DNA of 64,000 nucleotides from Bacteroidota bacterium (GTDB lineage Bacteria; Bacteroidota; Bacteroidia; B-17B0; Aurantibacillaceae): NCBI GenBank assembly GCA_013298715.1, contig JAAFIQ010000005.1, positions 1 to 64,000 of the forward strand, read 5' to 3'. Shown piece by piece: positions 7,706 to 17,383 of this stretch (position 1 is its first letter; each line of letters starts with the position of its first letter). The notes under the pieces were generated by a model. It saw only the letters and a program-made list of their open reading frames with translations, ran no database searches and was not told where the DNA came from. The position numbers and the translations under genes were made by a program.

Positions 7706-8918
7706 TGAATTAAAAGATTTATTGGCAAAGCAGCATCAAAATTTAGATAATTTTGAGCAAGAGGCTATGGAAGGGTTTGATTCATTATCAAGCGAACAAG
7801 AGGCTCTTGACCTTAAATCGGAGTTAGATAAGGAAATAAATGAAAAATTATTTCTTAAAGAAGAAAATAAAAAACGCGGGTGGATTTGGTTAGCGGCAGC
7901 ATCATTACTTTTAACCTTAGGTTTAGGAATATTTTTTGTTAAAAGTGATTTGTTTAACAGCACTGAAAAACAAAATTTGGCGCTGAATACTGAAACAGAT
8001 AAAGAAGAGAAAAGTAATACACCAAATCAACTAATTGATAACAAACAAGGGGAAACTCAGCTGAACGAACAAGTAGCAATCGAAAAAAAGAAAGAGTCAG
8101 ACTTGGGTAATTCTGCCAGAAGCAAAAATAATTTCCCACCGCAAGAAGAAAAAATTAGTGTTGATGCTGATTTAAAAAAAGAGGCAGCTGCTACGTCTGC
8201 TGACGAAGATAAAGAAGTTGAGGGAGCAAAATCAAATTTAGATGTATTAACTAATACGGGTGTAAATAATTTTGGCTCAACCAGTGCAAATGCTGCTGCT
8301 ACTTCAAAAGATCAGAAAATTGTTTTGGCTGATAAAGCAGAGCCTTCAAAAAAAGATTTTAAATCGGCTGGATTGACAGAGGTTGGGGACAAAAAATTGG
8401 AAGAGAAAGCAAAGCCTTCAGAAAATCAATCTTTGACAGACAATGAAAAGTTGAATGGAAGTAATATTTCTGTAGTTAATTCTAGTCCAATAAAAATAGT
8501 TGCTTCTCCAAAAAATAAAAAAACTACAACTTCTCCTGGAGCACCAACCTCGAATAGTTCTGTTAAAAATGACGCAAATGCAAAACCTACAGAAGATATA
8601 ATTGAGGTTTCTAATGAGAATAAAAATAGCCCACAAATAAATGAAATTGCTTGTGAATACATTGGTGGGGAAGATAAGCTAAATAAAGATTTGAAATTAG
8701 AACTTGTAAAATTAGACCTTGATAAAGCGTTTAAAGCAAAGTTAAAATTGGATGAAAACTTAAAAGTTAGTGAGGTAATTTTTATCGAAGGAACAAATTT
8801 CTCAAAAAAAGAATTAAATAAAGTAAAATTAATTTTGCTTAGCCTCGGTAATTTTAAAAAACCAATAAATCCTGTAAACGCACCATTTTATAATTATTTG
8901 GTGAATTATACGAATTAG
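7686..8918 (+). CDS. Membrane anti-sigma-factor-like protein
   Basis: 410 residues. The N-terminal 65 residues are charged and cytoplasmic, with a FEQEAMEGFDSLSSEQEA stretch common in Bacteroidetes proteins encoded next to ECF sigma factors. One transmembrane helix follows at about 66-85. Residues 90-310 are low-complexity Lys/Glu/Ser/Asn-rich and probably disordered. A small folded domain of about 95 residues ends the protein, with no recognised family. The gene overlaps the sigma-factor gene by 20 bp. A role in binding that sigma factor is inferred from position and topology. Confidence 0.7.
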   Translation: MNKPTNNELKDLLAKQHQNLDNFEQEAMEGFDSLSSEQEALDLKSELDKEINEKLFLKEENKKRGWIWLAAASLLLTLGLGIFFVKSDLFNSTEKQNLALNTETDKEEKSNTPNQLIDNKQGETQLNEQVAIEKKKESDLGNSARSKNNFPPQEEKISVDADLKKEAAATSADEDKEVEGAKSNLDVLTNTGVNNFGSTSANAAATSKDQKIVLADKAEPSKKDFKSAGLTEVGDKKLEEKAKPSENQSLTDNEKLNGSNISVVNSSPIKIVASPKNKKTTTSPGAPTSNSSVKNDANAKPTEDIIEVSNENKNSPQINEIACEYIGGEDKLNKDLKLELVKLDLDKAFKAKLKLDENLKVSEVIFIEGTNFSKKELNKVKLILLSLGNFKKPINPVNAPFYNYLVNYTN

Positions 8919-8935
8919 ATTCAAGGCAGAGCAAA

Positions 8936-9619
8936 ATGACACACGCACAAAAACTAAAACTGATTTCTTACTTAAAACAGTTCATTTCTGATAACCGGGT
9001 TGTTAGATTTGACGAAGTAATTAATAACCGTACCAATTACTTACAACTTGTTTTAGAGAATTTATACCAAGAGCATAACGCTAGTGCTGTTTTACGAAGT
9101 GCCGAAAGTTTTGGATTGCAAACCGTACATTTTATTGAGAATCTGAACAGTATGCGTATCAGTGTTGATGTAGCAATGGGGAGTAGCAACTGGCTTACTA
9201 TTAATCGTTACCGTAACGAAAAAGCAAATACAAAAAATGTTTTGCTTAATTTAAAAGCGCAGGGCTATAAAATTGTAGCCACCACACCACATACAAATTC
9301 TTTTACAATTGATACCTTGCCAGTTGATACCAAAATGGCTTTGGTATTTGGAACAGAAATTGACGGCATTAGTAAAGATGTGTATGATGTTGCCGATGCT
9401 TTTGTAAAGATTCCAATGTATGGTTTTACAGAAAGTTTTAATATTAGCGTTTGTGCTGCACTTTGTATGTATGAGCTTACAACACGCATAAGAAAAGAGG
9501 TTCCAAATTATTTACTAACAGACGAAGAAAGAACGGACGTTTATTTACAGTGGTTAAAAACCAGTATAAAGAATAGCGATAAATTATTAGCTGGCATTAA
9601 TATGGAAGAAATTATTTAG
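8936..9619 (+). CDS. trmH: tRNA (guanosine-18-2'-O)-methyltransferase, SpoU/TrmH family
   Basis: A SPOUT methyltransferase of 227 residues. The three SPOUT motifs are visible: motif 1 in NASAVLRSAESFG (about residues 40-55), motif 2 in ALVFGTEIDGIS, and motif 3 in IPMYGFTESFNISVCAA, which together form the trefoil knot that binds S-adenosylmethionine. The N-terminal helical extension is the TrmH type. It starts 17 nt after the anti-sigma-like gene and may be cotranscribed by read-through. It ends 26 nt before the converging gene at 9646. Confidence 0.93.
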   Translation: MTHAQKLKLISYLKQFISDNRVVRFDEVINNRTNYLQLVLENLYQEHNASAVLRSAESFGLQTVHFIENLNSMRISVDVAMGSSNWLTINRYRNEKANTKNVLLNLKAQGYKIVATTPHTNSFTIDTLPVDTKMALVFGTEIDGISKDVYDVADAFVKIPMYGFTESFNISVCAALCMYELTTRIRKEVPNYLLTDEERTDVYLQWLKTSIKNSDKLLAGINMEEII

Positions 9620-9645
9620 AGTTTTTTAATTTATTTTCTTTTAGT

Positions 9646-10344
9646 TTATAATTTTATTACCATTAAACTACTTGAATTAGTAGTGTTTGGTTGTGCTTCA
9701 AAAATTAAATTTAAACTTTGTAATTGTTTTTCAATAGCAGAATTTTCTTTCTCTTCAGCATTTGCAAGCGCACCAGCAGTGCCGCCTATGGTTGGCATTG
9801 CGTAAGCTTCTTGTCGAATTTCTTTAGCGGTTTTAAAATCTGCGTTTGAAGAATTAACCAGGTAAGTTATTTTATCTAAGAGCGCTTTTTGAAAATTATT
9901 TTTGTTTGCAAGCTGAGCTTCAATCATGGCTTTATTTTCATTAAAAGCTGCTTTGCGAGTTTCGTAAATAGATTCAGATAATTTTATTTGATAAATGTAG
10001 GATAGAATTAACGCATCTTTCATTTCGTTGATAGCTTGATTTTTTTTAATACCAACCAAATTTGTTGCTACAGATTTTAATTCATTTGCTATTTGCGTAA
10101 ATTCATTGGCTTGGTATTCAAGCTCAGCTATAGCAGCTACGTTTATTGCAAATGATTTTACTTGTTTTACTTGAATGTTTTTTTGTATTGTTTTTACTTT
10201 TTTTGTTCCAAGAGTTGGAAGCAATTGAAGATTTTTTGAAAACTCAATATCGTTAATTTTTTTTGAGTTGTTGTTGGTTTGAGCAGATACCATTACTTGA
10301 ATAGCAAGAGCAAACAATGTTAGGTGTAGGTTTAAAGTTTTCAT
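9646..10344 (-). CDS. Exported protein of unknown function, helical
   Basis: 232 residues with a clear signal peptide (about residues 1-21, ending VSAQ). The mature protein is rich in Lys, Asn, Ala and Glu and is predicted helical, with long heptad-like stretches (for example LEYQANEFTQIANELKS). It may form coiled coils. No enzyme motif, sorting domain or lipobox is present, so it is probably a soluble periplasmic protein. It converges on trmH. I do not recognise the family. Confidence 0.65.
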   Translation of the reverse strand: MKTLNLHLTLFALAIQVMVSAQTNNNSKKINDIEFSKNLQLLPTLGTKKVKTIQKNIQVKQVKSFAINVAAIAELEYQANEFTQIANELKSVATNLVGIKKNQAINEMKDALILSYIYQIKLSESIYETRKAAFNENKAMIEAQLANKNNFQKALLDKITYLVNSSNADFKTAKEIRQEAYAMPTIGGTAGALANAEEKENSAIEKQLQSLNLIFEAQPNTTNSSSLMVIKL

Positions 10345-10653
10345 GGCAGTAGGGTTTTAAAGTGTTAATAAATTCATTCTAAAAATTCTTTTAGGCTAAT
10401 TTAATGTAACGTACTGCAGTTGGTTACTTTATTCTTGTTTCAGTCATTTGATTATTTTTACGAAGGTTGTTGCAAAAGGTTGGGTTTTTTAAAAAGGATT
10501 ATACAGGCGGCTTATTTATGCAAACCAACAGCAATATTATACACACCAAATACGATTTAGGTTAAATCTATAAAAAGAATTATTTTTAACCTTGCTTAAA
10601 AATGCGCATCGGCATAATAAAGCAAGTGGTTGTACGTTGATTTAAAGTAAAAG
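10345..10653. other. Intergenic region between divergent genes, no gene seen
   Basis: This 309-bp stretch separates the unknown exported protein (minus) from the O-antigen ligase-like gene (plus). No open frame of note, tRNA or strong hairpin is visible. TATTTTTA near 10581 is a one-mismatch -7 box for the plus-strand gene. I see no clear box for the minus-strand gene. Confidence 0.5.
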
Positions 10654-12234
10654 TTGTTCGGTTTAACAAATCATAGGAATATTTTTTTAGCAGGTTGCTA
10701 TTTAATTGGTCTTGGTATTATGCTCGGTCCTGCTGCTACTAGTATACCTCAATTTATACTAATAATTAATTGGCTATTAGAAGGAAATTTTAAAAATAAA
10801 TTTTCGCAACTAAAGCAAAATAAAGTTTATTTGGTATTGTTTGCCGTATTTGTGCTCCATTTAATGGGGTGGATTTATTCGCAAGAAGTAGGCGCTGGTT
10901 TCGAAGATATTAAAGTGAAGCTTCCGATTATTTTATTGGCTACTGTTTTTTTCTCTACAAAAGCCTTAAGTCAAAAAGAGTTGTTCAATTTTTTTTATTC
11001 GTTTTTACTTGGATGTGCGCTTAACCTAGGTTGGTGTATGATTTATAAAGCCACACATATTAATTTAGAGGGTAGAGATGTTTCTCGCTTTATGAGCCAC
11101 ATTCGTCTTGGTTTGTTCACAAATATGGCAATTGCTATTGCGTTGTATCTTATCACTAAAATTAAAAACAATTCAATAAAAATAGCTCTAATAGCAACAG
11201 TTTCGTTTTTTATTTTTGCCTTGTTAACACTGGGTTTGGCAACAGGCTTAGTTAATCTTATTATTACAGTATTTACACTCGTTATTTATTATTTGTTTCA
11301 AAAAAAGTTAAGTGCAAAGTATCTGATTACGATTATAGTTGTGTTTAGTAGCTTTTTATTATTCTCGTATTTTCACATTAAGCAATTTTATTCGAGTCAA
11401 TTTACCTTGAATAACTCTACGTATAATGTTCCAAAAACACTATCATTACTCGGAAATGAGTACAGCAACACAATTACAAATACTCAAATGGAAAACGGTA
11501 ATAAAGTGTTATTAAATGTTCAGCCTATAGAAATTATTAATTGGTGGAATACAAAATTTAGTGATGATTCTATAATTATTAATCGCTCTCAAAACGTGCG
11601 CCGTTACGAGGAAATAGTGAGATATCTGACAAGTAAGGAATTGCCTAAAGAAAAAGCTGGAATGGATTTATTAACCACAACTGATATTGAAAATATTAAA
11701 AACAACATCACTAATGTAAATTACCCAAGTTGGAATTATGTAGATAAGCGCTTATATGAACTCGTTTGGGAATACGCGGAGTTTAAAGGTAATCGAAGTA
11801 TTAATGGGCACTCCCTCCACATGCGTTACTATTTTTTAAAAGCGGCATTTCAGCTTATTGCCAAAAATCCATTATTTGGGGTTGGTACTGGCGATGTGCA
11901 AATTGAAATGAATAAAACTTATTTGGAAACTCAAACCCCTTTAATTAAAGAATGGTGGAAGAGGCCACACAACCAATTTGTTACCATTACAGTTGCCTTT
12001 GGATTTATTGGATTAATTGTATTTTTAATTAGTTTGGTTTATCCATTAATTCATTTAAAATCGCAATTAAATAGTGTTTACTTGGTTTTTTTCTCAATTT
12101 TAGTTTTTTCTTTTTTGTTTGAAGATACATTAGAGAGCCAGTCTGGCGCCACATTTTACGCGTTATTTAATGTTGTTTTATTATCCATTTTTTATTCGAA
12201 TAAAAATCAAAACAACGCAACCAAACCAATATGA
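10654..12234 (+). CDS. O-antigen ligase/polymerase-like membrane protein (Wzy_C/WaaL family)
   Basis: 526 residues with roughly ten to twelve membrane helices. A large loop (about residues 245-410) lies between the last membrane segments. It ends in the family-typical NPLFGVGTGDVQIEMN and RPHNQFVTITVAFG segments, where HN..(L/F) is the hallmark of Wzy_C proteins. These enzymes polymerise or ligate polysaccharide at the periplasmic face. The start is TTG at 10654, because a stop lies in frame two codons upstream and no ATG follows before the first helix. Its last 28 bases overlap the converging gene at 12207. Confidence 0.8.
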   Translation: MFGLTNHRNIFLAGCYLIGLGIMLGPAATSIPQFILIINWLLEGNFKNKFSQLKQNKVYLVLFAVFVLHLMGWIYSQEVGAGFEDIKVKLPIILLATVFFSTKALSQKELFNFFYSFLLGCALNLGWCMIYKATHINLEGRDVSRFMSHIRLGLFTNMAIAIALYLITKIKNNSIKIALIATVSFFIFALLTLGLATGLVNLIITVFTLVIYYLFQKKLSAKYLITIIVVFSSFLLFSYFHIKQFYSSQFTLNNSTYNVPKTLSLLGNEYSNTITNTQMENGNKVLLNVQPIEIINWWNTKFSDDSIIINRSQNVRRYEEIVRYLTSKELPKEKAGMDLLTTTDIENIKNNITNVNYPSWNYVDKRLYELVWEYAEFKGNRSINGHSLHMRYYFLKAAFQLIAKNPLFGVGTGDVQIEMNKTYLETQTPLIKEWWKRPHNQFVTITVAFGFIGLIVFLISLVYPLIHLKSQLNSVYLVFFSILVFSFLFEDTLESQSGATFYALFNVVLLSIFYSNKNQNNATKPI

Positions 12235-13940
12235 ATTTTACCATTGCGGGCATCAAAGCCATTATTGAATTGGTTACCTAGTGCATAATTAATAGAGAGT
12301 ATTCCAGCTTTTGTATCAAAATTTATTCCGGTGCCAATGCTAAATGGTATGTCTTTTAGGTATACACCTTGCGAATTGTTTTCGTACCAAGCGCCTTCAC
12401 TAAATAACAGCAAATTTGAGTTTTGCGAAAAAACAAACCTATATTCAATTGTTGGTATAACATAAGTTGAGGCAAAAATACTTTCTTCATCAAAGCCTCT
12501 AAGCGTTCGTAATCCACCAATTCTAAACAACTCGTTTTTAAAAAGTGTACTATTGCCAAACACGGCTGCGGATTGTAAATTTAGTTTTAGTACATGTTGC
12601 TTTCTTAGATTTATGAAACCAGTAAACTCTGCCTCATACTGGTACTGTACTGAATTTAATAATAAGCCTATGTACGCTGCTTCATTTATTTTTGGATTCT
12701 TCTTTATTCGTCTGTTACCTGTTTGTAAATTTAAAGTAATTCCAAATCCTTTTTTTGGATTGAAGCGGTAATCATACTTCTCGAAATTTAAACCTGCACC
12801 ATAAGAGTTGGTTGAAATATCTGCAAACTCAGGCAACACAGTAACAAAACTGTACCCACTTGTGCTCAACAAATTATTGTTGCGTATTTTGTAATAAGCT
12901 TTAACCGAATTTAATCCACTTAAATAATATTGTATACCTATGTTATTTTGTATGTCAATAAAGGTGGTGTCTTTACGGTAAAGTTTTAACGAATAATCGG
13001 TACCGATGGATGTTCCAAACAAATAAGGATAAATAATTCGCCCTTTAAAATCGCTTGTTTGTGTTTGTAAACGACGCCATTGTAAATCAAATGTTTCGCC
13101 ATTTCTAAAAACCCCATTCACAACTTTTAGCTTTACATCACCTGTTATTACGGCCCTTCCAGTATTGGCATCAGGTAAAATTCCTACAATACCATCAAAT
13201 TGAGATGCATTTTTTTTATCAAGAAATAATAAAAGTTTATTTTGAGTTTGTGTTAATTTAACCTGCTGTACTTGCTTTTCAAATAAAAAGGGAAGTTGTT
13301 TTATTTTGTTTTGTAATAAACGCAACGATTGTTCATCATAAGGCATTTTTTCTGCTATGCCCAGGTATTTCATTAAAAACTTTTTATTCACCTTTGCATT
13401 TCCAATAATATTTATTGAGTCTAGTTGTACATATTTATTTTTAGTTACATTAAATTGTAACGATTTTGAATTACTCTCAATATCAATGCTATCTATTGTT
13501 ACGTCACAAAATGGGTAACCATTGTTTTCGTGAATTTTAATTATTTTTTTTACAATTTTTTCAATTTCAAAAAAACTAAATGCAGCATTAATTAATAACT
13601 TTTCGTTTATACCAATTTTTTGTTGCAAAGGTGGTAACATGTTTCTAATTTTTATTGTTGCAAATTTGTAAGGTTCGTTCAATTTAAAATTTGCGGTACT
13701 CGTTTTATCTACTGTTATTACGGTATCAAGGTGAGCAAGTAAATAACCTTTTAGTTGGTATGCTTTTTGTGCTTCCTCTAAGGTTGTGCTTATACTCTTA
13801 AACGAGGTGTGATTTTTTTTGTACACTAATTCATTGGCTACACCTTTATCGTCGGTAATACGTAAACTATAGGTTTGCCCATTAGTTCTAAAATTGGCAA
13901 TCAAAATAAATAGAAGAATATACTCTAATTGAATTTTCAA
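12207..13940 (-). CDS. BamA/TamA-family outer membrane protein (Omp85)
   Basis: 577 residues: signal peptide (ending TNGQ, about residue 22), N-terminal POTRA-like regions (about 25-260, including a VQLDSINIIGNAKVNKKFL segment), then a C-terminal 16-strand-type barrel. The GGLRTLRGFDEES segment carries the RGF/Y motif of the L6 loop that defines Omp85 proteins. It is shorter than housekeeping BamA (about 750-900 residues), so it is more like TamA or a surface-protein transporter. Its 3' end overlaps the O-antigen ligase-like gene by 28 bp tail to tail. Confidence 0.87.
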   Translation of the reverse strand: MKIQLEYILLFILIANFRTNGQTYSLRITDDKGVANELVYKKNHTSFKSISTTLEEAQKAYQLKGYLLAHLDTVITVDKTSTANFKLNEPYKFATIKIRNMLPPLQQKIGINEKLLINAAFSFFEIEKIVKKIIKIHENNGYPFCDVTIDSIDIESNSKSLQFNVTKNKYVQLDSINIIGNAKVNKKFLMKYLGIAEKMPYDEQSLRLLQNKIKQLPFLFEKQVQQVKLTQTQNKLLLFLDKKNASQFDGIVGILPDANTGRAVITGDVKLKVVNGVFRNGETFDLQWRRLQTQTSDFKGRIIYPYLFGTSIGTDYSLKLYRKDTTFIDIQNNIGIQYYLSGLNSVKAYYKIRNNNLLSTSGYSFVTVLPEFADISTNSYGAGLNFEKYDYRFNPKKGFGITLNLQTGNRRIKKNPKINEAAYIGLLLNSVQYQYEAEFTGFINLRKQHVLKLNLQSAAVFGNSTLFKNELFRIGGLRTLRGFDEESIFASTYVIPTIEYRFVFSQNSNLLLFSEGAWYENNSQGVYLKDIPFSIGTGINFDTKAGILSINYALGNQFNNGFDARNGKIHIGLVALF

Positions 13941-13984
13941 ATTAATGTAAAGTTGTATGTTTTTTTTGTACTTTAGCTATTCTA

Positions 13985-13992
13985 CAAATTTA
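13985..13992 (-). promoter_or_regulatory. -7 box of the Omp85 gene
   Basis: TAAATTTG on the minus strand matches TAnnTTTG exactly. Transcription would start near 13978, giving a leader of about 38 nt before the ATG at 13940. No clear -33 element was found. Confidence 0.5.
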
Positions 13993-14004
13993 AACGTTTA
14001 ATAC

Positions 14005-15063
14005 ATGAAAAAATTATACTTTGTATTAGGAATTCTATCTATATCTTTTATAAATGCCCAAAGCCCTATTACACTTAGCAATTCTAATATGCCTGGTAAT
14101 GGTGATACGTTGCGTTATTCAAATGCACAATTAAATTCAATTGGTAATTATACACAAACCGGAACAAATTTTACGTGGAATTTTTCGGGATTAGTGCGCA
14201 CTAGCCAAGGCAGAAGGGATTACAAACTATCAGCCCTTACACCTTATGCTTTTTTCTTTTTGGGGTTTAATGAATTTGGTGAAAAGGTTGCCGATACACT
14301 TGGCGCGGGTCCGTTAACTATTACCAATTTTTATAATTATTACAAAAAGCAAACTTCGCCAGCAATTTATTTAACAGATGGTTCGGGCATGACTTTTTCT
14401 AGTGTGCCTGTGCCAAGCTATTACAGTGATAAAGATGAATTGTATCATTTCCCTATGACTTATCCAAAATATGACAGCACAACGTTTAAATTTTCTACAC
14501 CAACTACAAGTTTATTGCCAATTCGTTATTCAAAAACAGGCTATCGGGTTACCAAATGCGATGGCTGGGGAACAATAACCACGCCTTTTGGTACTGCCAA
14601 TTGTATTAGAATTGTTACTACGCAGTATTCTAAAGATAGTATTAAAAATAGTTTTATTCCAATTCCGGTTGGATTTAATAATTACACCCGAAGTTACCAA
14701 TGGTTTACAACCAGTAGCAAAATTCCGTATTTAGAGGTAAGTGGTAATTTGGTTGGAAATAATTTTACGGTTACCCAAATACGTTACAGGGATATATACA
14801 TGACAACGGTGGGTGTTGAAAAGATTAAGGATATAAGCGGGATGCTAGCCTATCCAAATCCTGTAAAAGATAAATTATATTTTGGAAAAAATTTATCTGA
14901 ATCTACTATCCTAGATATTTTTAATGTTGAAGGCAAACTTCTAAAAACTATTTCTAATGAAATTGGTTCACAAATTGATTTGAGTGAATTTGAGCAAGGC
15001 TTGTATATTTTAAAAATCAACGATAATAATGTTGAAACTTTTTTGAAGTTGGTGAAGGAGTAA
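14005..15063 (+). CDS. T9SS-sorted exported protein
   Basis: 352 residues. A signal peptide ends near residue 18 (INAQ). The main body is beta-rich, with no enzyme motif that I recognise. The last 75 residues form a type A T9SS sorting domain: a YPNP motif (MLAYPNPVKDKLYFG), a conserved IFNVEGKL strand, and the GLYILKI...LKLVKE end. It is therefore exported across the outer membrane and either released or anchored at the surface. The small lipoprotein gene follows after 3 nt. Confidence 0.8.
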   Translation: MKKLYFVLGILSISFINAQSPITLSNSNMPGNGDTLRYSNAQLNSIGNYTQTGTNFTWNFSGLVRTSQGRRDYKLSALTPYAFFFLGFNEFGEKVADTLGAGPLTITNFYNYYKKQTSPAIYLTDGSGMTFSSVPVPSYYSDKDELYHFPMTYPKYDSTTFKFSTPTTSLLPIRYSKTGYRVTKCDGWGTITTPFGTANCIRIVTTQYSKDSIKNSFIPIPVGFNNYTRSYQWFTTSSKIPYLEVSGNLVGNNFTVTQIRYRDIYMTTVGVEKIKDISGMLAYPNPVKDKLYFGKNLSESTILDIFNVEGKLLKTISNEIGSQIDLSEFEQGLYILKINDNNVETFLKLVKE

Positions 15064-15066
15064 AAA

Positions 15067-15303
15067 ATGACTATGCTATTCAAATTTTTAGTTTTTATAA
15101 AATTTGTTAGAGCGTTAATACCTGTATTTATTGTTTTCTTATCCTGCAAACGCAATCATGTTTGTACTTGTAAAGAATTAAATATTTTCACTAAGACCAA
15201 CTCAATTGTGAGTACCGAGGTTATTCATGATAAAAATTCAATTGCCAAAGAGAAATGTTCAACAAAATGGTGTGGCGATGAATGTGGGTGTGAATTAAAA
15301 TAG
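15067..15303 (+). CDS. Small cysteine-rich putative lipoprotein
   Basis: 78 residues. A hydrophobic stretch (about residues 5-25) ends in a lipobox-like VFLSC, so Cys26 or so would be lipidated. The remaining 50 residues contain six more cysteines (CTCK, KCS, WCGDECGCE). The pattern CxC near the start and CSxxW/C near the end resembles small Bacteroidetes lipoproteins of unknown role. ATG at 15067 or 15073 could be the start. It lies 3 nt after the T9SS gene and is likely in the same transcript. Confidence 0.6.
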   Translation: MTMLFKFLVFIKFVRALIPVFIVFLSCKRNHVCTCKELNIFTKTNSIVSTEVIHDKNSIAKEKCSTKWCGDECGCELK

Positions 15304-15365
15304 ATTCTGTAATTTCTGTTTTTAACCAACAACCCGAGTGTTAATGGTGTTAGATACAAAATTCT

Positions 15366-15373
15366 TATTTTTG
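15366..15373 (+). promoter_or_regulatory. -7 box of the amine oxidase gene
   Basis: TATTTTTG matches TAnnTTTG. The predicted transcript start near 15380 leaves about 13 nt before the ATG at 15393. Confidence 0.55.
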
Positions 15374-15392
15374 TATTCTTAAAAGTTTTCTC

Positions 15393-16724
15393 ATGCGTCG
15401 CGAATTTCTCAAAACAGCAGGCCTTGTAGCGTTAGGAGCGTTTCTAGCTCCCAACTTGGCATTTAGTTCTTGTAGAAAAAAAAAGTTGCCTGATTCAAAT
15501 TTTAAAGGAAAAGTAATTATTATTGGTGCAGGGGCTGCTGGCTTGTACGCTGGGTATTTACTAAAATCTAAAAATATTGATTTTGAAATTCTAGAAGCTT
15601 CTCCCGTTTATGGAGGTAGATTAGCCCGGCTTGATGGCTTTGCCGATTATCCGATAGATTTAGGAGCGCAGTGGTTGCATGGGAAGAATAATATTATAGC
15701 TGATTTAATCGTAAAATCAAAAACCAAAATCACTTTAGATGAGTCTAACCAAAAATATTGGTTTAAAAATGAGTTAGTAGAAAGCTTACCGCAATCTGTG
15801 GATATATTTGAAGACAATGGTGCACCAGATAAATCATTTAAAGAGTTTGCTATAGATAAAGGATTAGGCGATGATTATAAATATATCATAGAAAACATTG
15901 CTGGAGATGAAGGTGCAGCTGCTTCTCGGTTGTCGGTTAAGTACAGAAATATAGAAGAAGAAAACTGGAACTCTGGTGATGATGATTATAAGTTTGAGCA
16001 AACTTTTTTTGAGGTGTTTGATAAAAACATTGTCCCTCCAATTAAAGATAAAATACAATTAAATACTCCTGTTACTGAAATTGATTATTCAGGAAATCAA
16101 ATTCAAATTAAAACTGCTACAACCAATTATGTTGCAGATAAAATAATTATCACAGTTCCTATTACAGTTTTAAAATCATCATCTATAAAATTTGTACCTG
16201 CTTTGAGCAGTGCCAAAACAGATGCGTTTAGCAAGATTGGCATGGATGCAGGAATGAAAGTATTCTTAAAGTTTTCAACTGCTTTTTACGACGACAATAT
16301 TATTGGCGGAAAAATTTGCGCTGCTTATGCAAACGAAAAAGTCGGTAAATCAGGTAATGATAACGTATTACTAGCTTTTATAATGGGAGAACAAGCGGAA
16401 CAGCTTAATGCCTTAGGATCTAATCAGGCCATTGTAAATTCTTTATTAACAGAATTAGATACTATTTATCAAGGAAAGGCCACTGCTAATTTTATAAAGG
16501 CGCATGTGCAAAACTGGACAGCAAATCCTTACATTGGTGGGGCATACTCCTATAGCACTGTTGGAATGGGAAATGCCAGAAAAGATTCAGCCACAGCTAT
16601 AGATAATAAACTTTTTTTTGCAGGCGAGGCTATGAATATAAATGGGCATCACCAAACGGTGCATGGCGCAGCCGAAACCGGATACAACGCTGTTTTGCAA
16701 CTATTAACCCAAACAAAAAAATGA
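15393..16724 (+). CDS. FAD-dependent flavin amine oxidase, lipoprotein with twin-arginine-like signal
   Basis: 443 residues of the flavin monoamine/polyamine oxidase family. The FAD-binding motif GAGAAG is at 45-50, followed by EASPVYGGR (the conserved E..GGR) and DLGAQWLHG. The C-terminal FAD motif is FFAGEAMNINGHHQTVHGAAETG. Substrate is probably an amine or amino acid but cannot be read from sequence. The N-terminus carries RREFLK followed by a hydrophobic stretch, resembling a Tat signal, and then SSC27, a lipobox. The protein may thus be folded with its cofactor, exported by Tat, and lipidated. It overlaps the next gene by 4 bp. Confidence 0.85.
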   Translation: MRREFLKTAGLVALGAFLAPNLAFSSCRKKKLPDSNFKGKVIIIGAGAAGLYAGYLLKSKNIDFEILEASPVYGGRLARLDGFADYPIDLGAQWLHGKNNIIADLIVKSKTKITLDESNQKYWFKNELVESLPQSVDIFEDNGAPDKSFKEFAIDKGLGDDYKYIIENIAGDEGAAASRLSVKYRNIEEENWNSGDDDYKFEQTFFEVFDKNIVPPIKDKIQLNTPVTEIDYSGNQIQIKTATTNYVADKIIITVPITVLKSSSIKFVPALSSAKTDAFSKIGMDAGMKVFLKFSTAFYDDNIIGGKICAAYANEKVGKSGNDNVLLAFIMGEQAEQLNALGSNQAIVNSLLTELDTIYQGKATANFIKAHVQNWTANPYIGGAYSYSTVGMGNARKDSATAIDNKLFFAGEAMNINGHHQTVHGAAETGYNAVLQLLTQTKK

Positions 16725-17383
16725 GACACTTAGCAATTTGTTTTTTTATAAGTTTGGTAAACAGTTTTAAGGCTCAAACCATCACAATTGGCGCGAGTTA
16801 TGATTACATTTATGCCAAACAATGGGATAATATGATTCAAACTTACAACTATAGCAGACCTTTTTTAGAGAACCAACAACCTGTTATAAGCTCTGGCTTT
16901 GGATTAAACTCAGCCTATCTTTTTAAAAGCGATAAACTAATTAAACATGGCGTGAAACTAAATTATAATTATTTTAGAACTACAGCTAACAGTCCCGATT
17001 TTAAGAACAGTATAAATCTTCAAACTCTAAATCTAGGATATAATTTACTTTTTAGTAAAACCAAAAATGTAATTTGTTTTAGCGTTGGTGCCTTAGGTGG
17101 CTTAATGAACAGGCGTTTAAATGACGAACCCTTTGAAGTAGATGAAAAACGACTAAGGGCTTTTGGCATTGGTGGCCAGTTAAGTGCAAGTTATCAATAC
17201 GTTTTCGCTATTAATGATAAATACAATGTAGCACCATTCATAGAAGTAAATTATGTGCCCTACTATTTCTGCCCTAAAGCTGAAGAAGTTATTAATCAAA
17301 CCACTGAGTTAGTTATCGATAAATCAAACACTTCAATTCTTGGATTTAAAATTGGGTTTAATTTTTTGTTTTTTACCAGATAG
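16721..17383 (+). CDS. Outer membrane beta-barrel protein, small
   Basis: 220 residues with a signal peptide (ending about residue 18, SFKAQ). The mature protein shows alternating amphipathic strands (for example GVKLNYNYFRT, INLQTLNLGYNLLF, LGFKIGFNFLFFTR) and ends in an aromatic residue pair followed by Arg, as small outer membrane barrels do. The start ATG overlaps the amine oxidase stop (ATGA), which suggests a shared function or at least coupled expression. No specific family is recognised. Confidence 0.7.
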   Translation: MRHLAICFFISLVNSFKAQTITIGASYDYIYAKQWDNMIQTYNYSRPFLENQQPVISSGFGLNSAYLFKSDKLIKHGVKLNYNYFRTTANSPDFKNSINLQTLNLGYNLLFSKTKNVICFSVGALGGLMNRRLNDEPFEVDEKRLRAFGIGGQLSASYQYVFAINDKYNVAPFIEVNYVPYYFCPKAEEVINQTTELVIDKSNTSILGFKIGFNFLFFTR

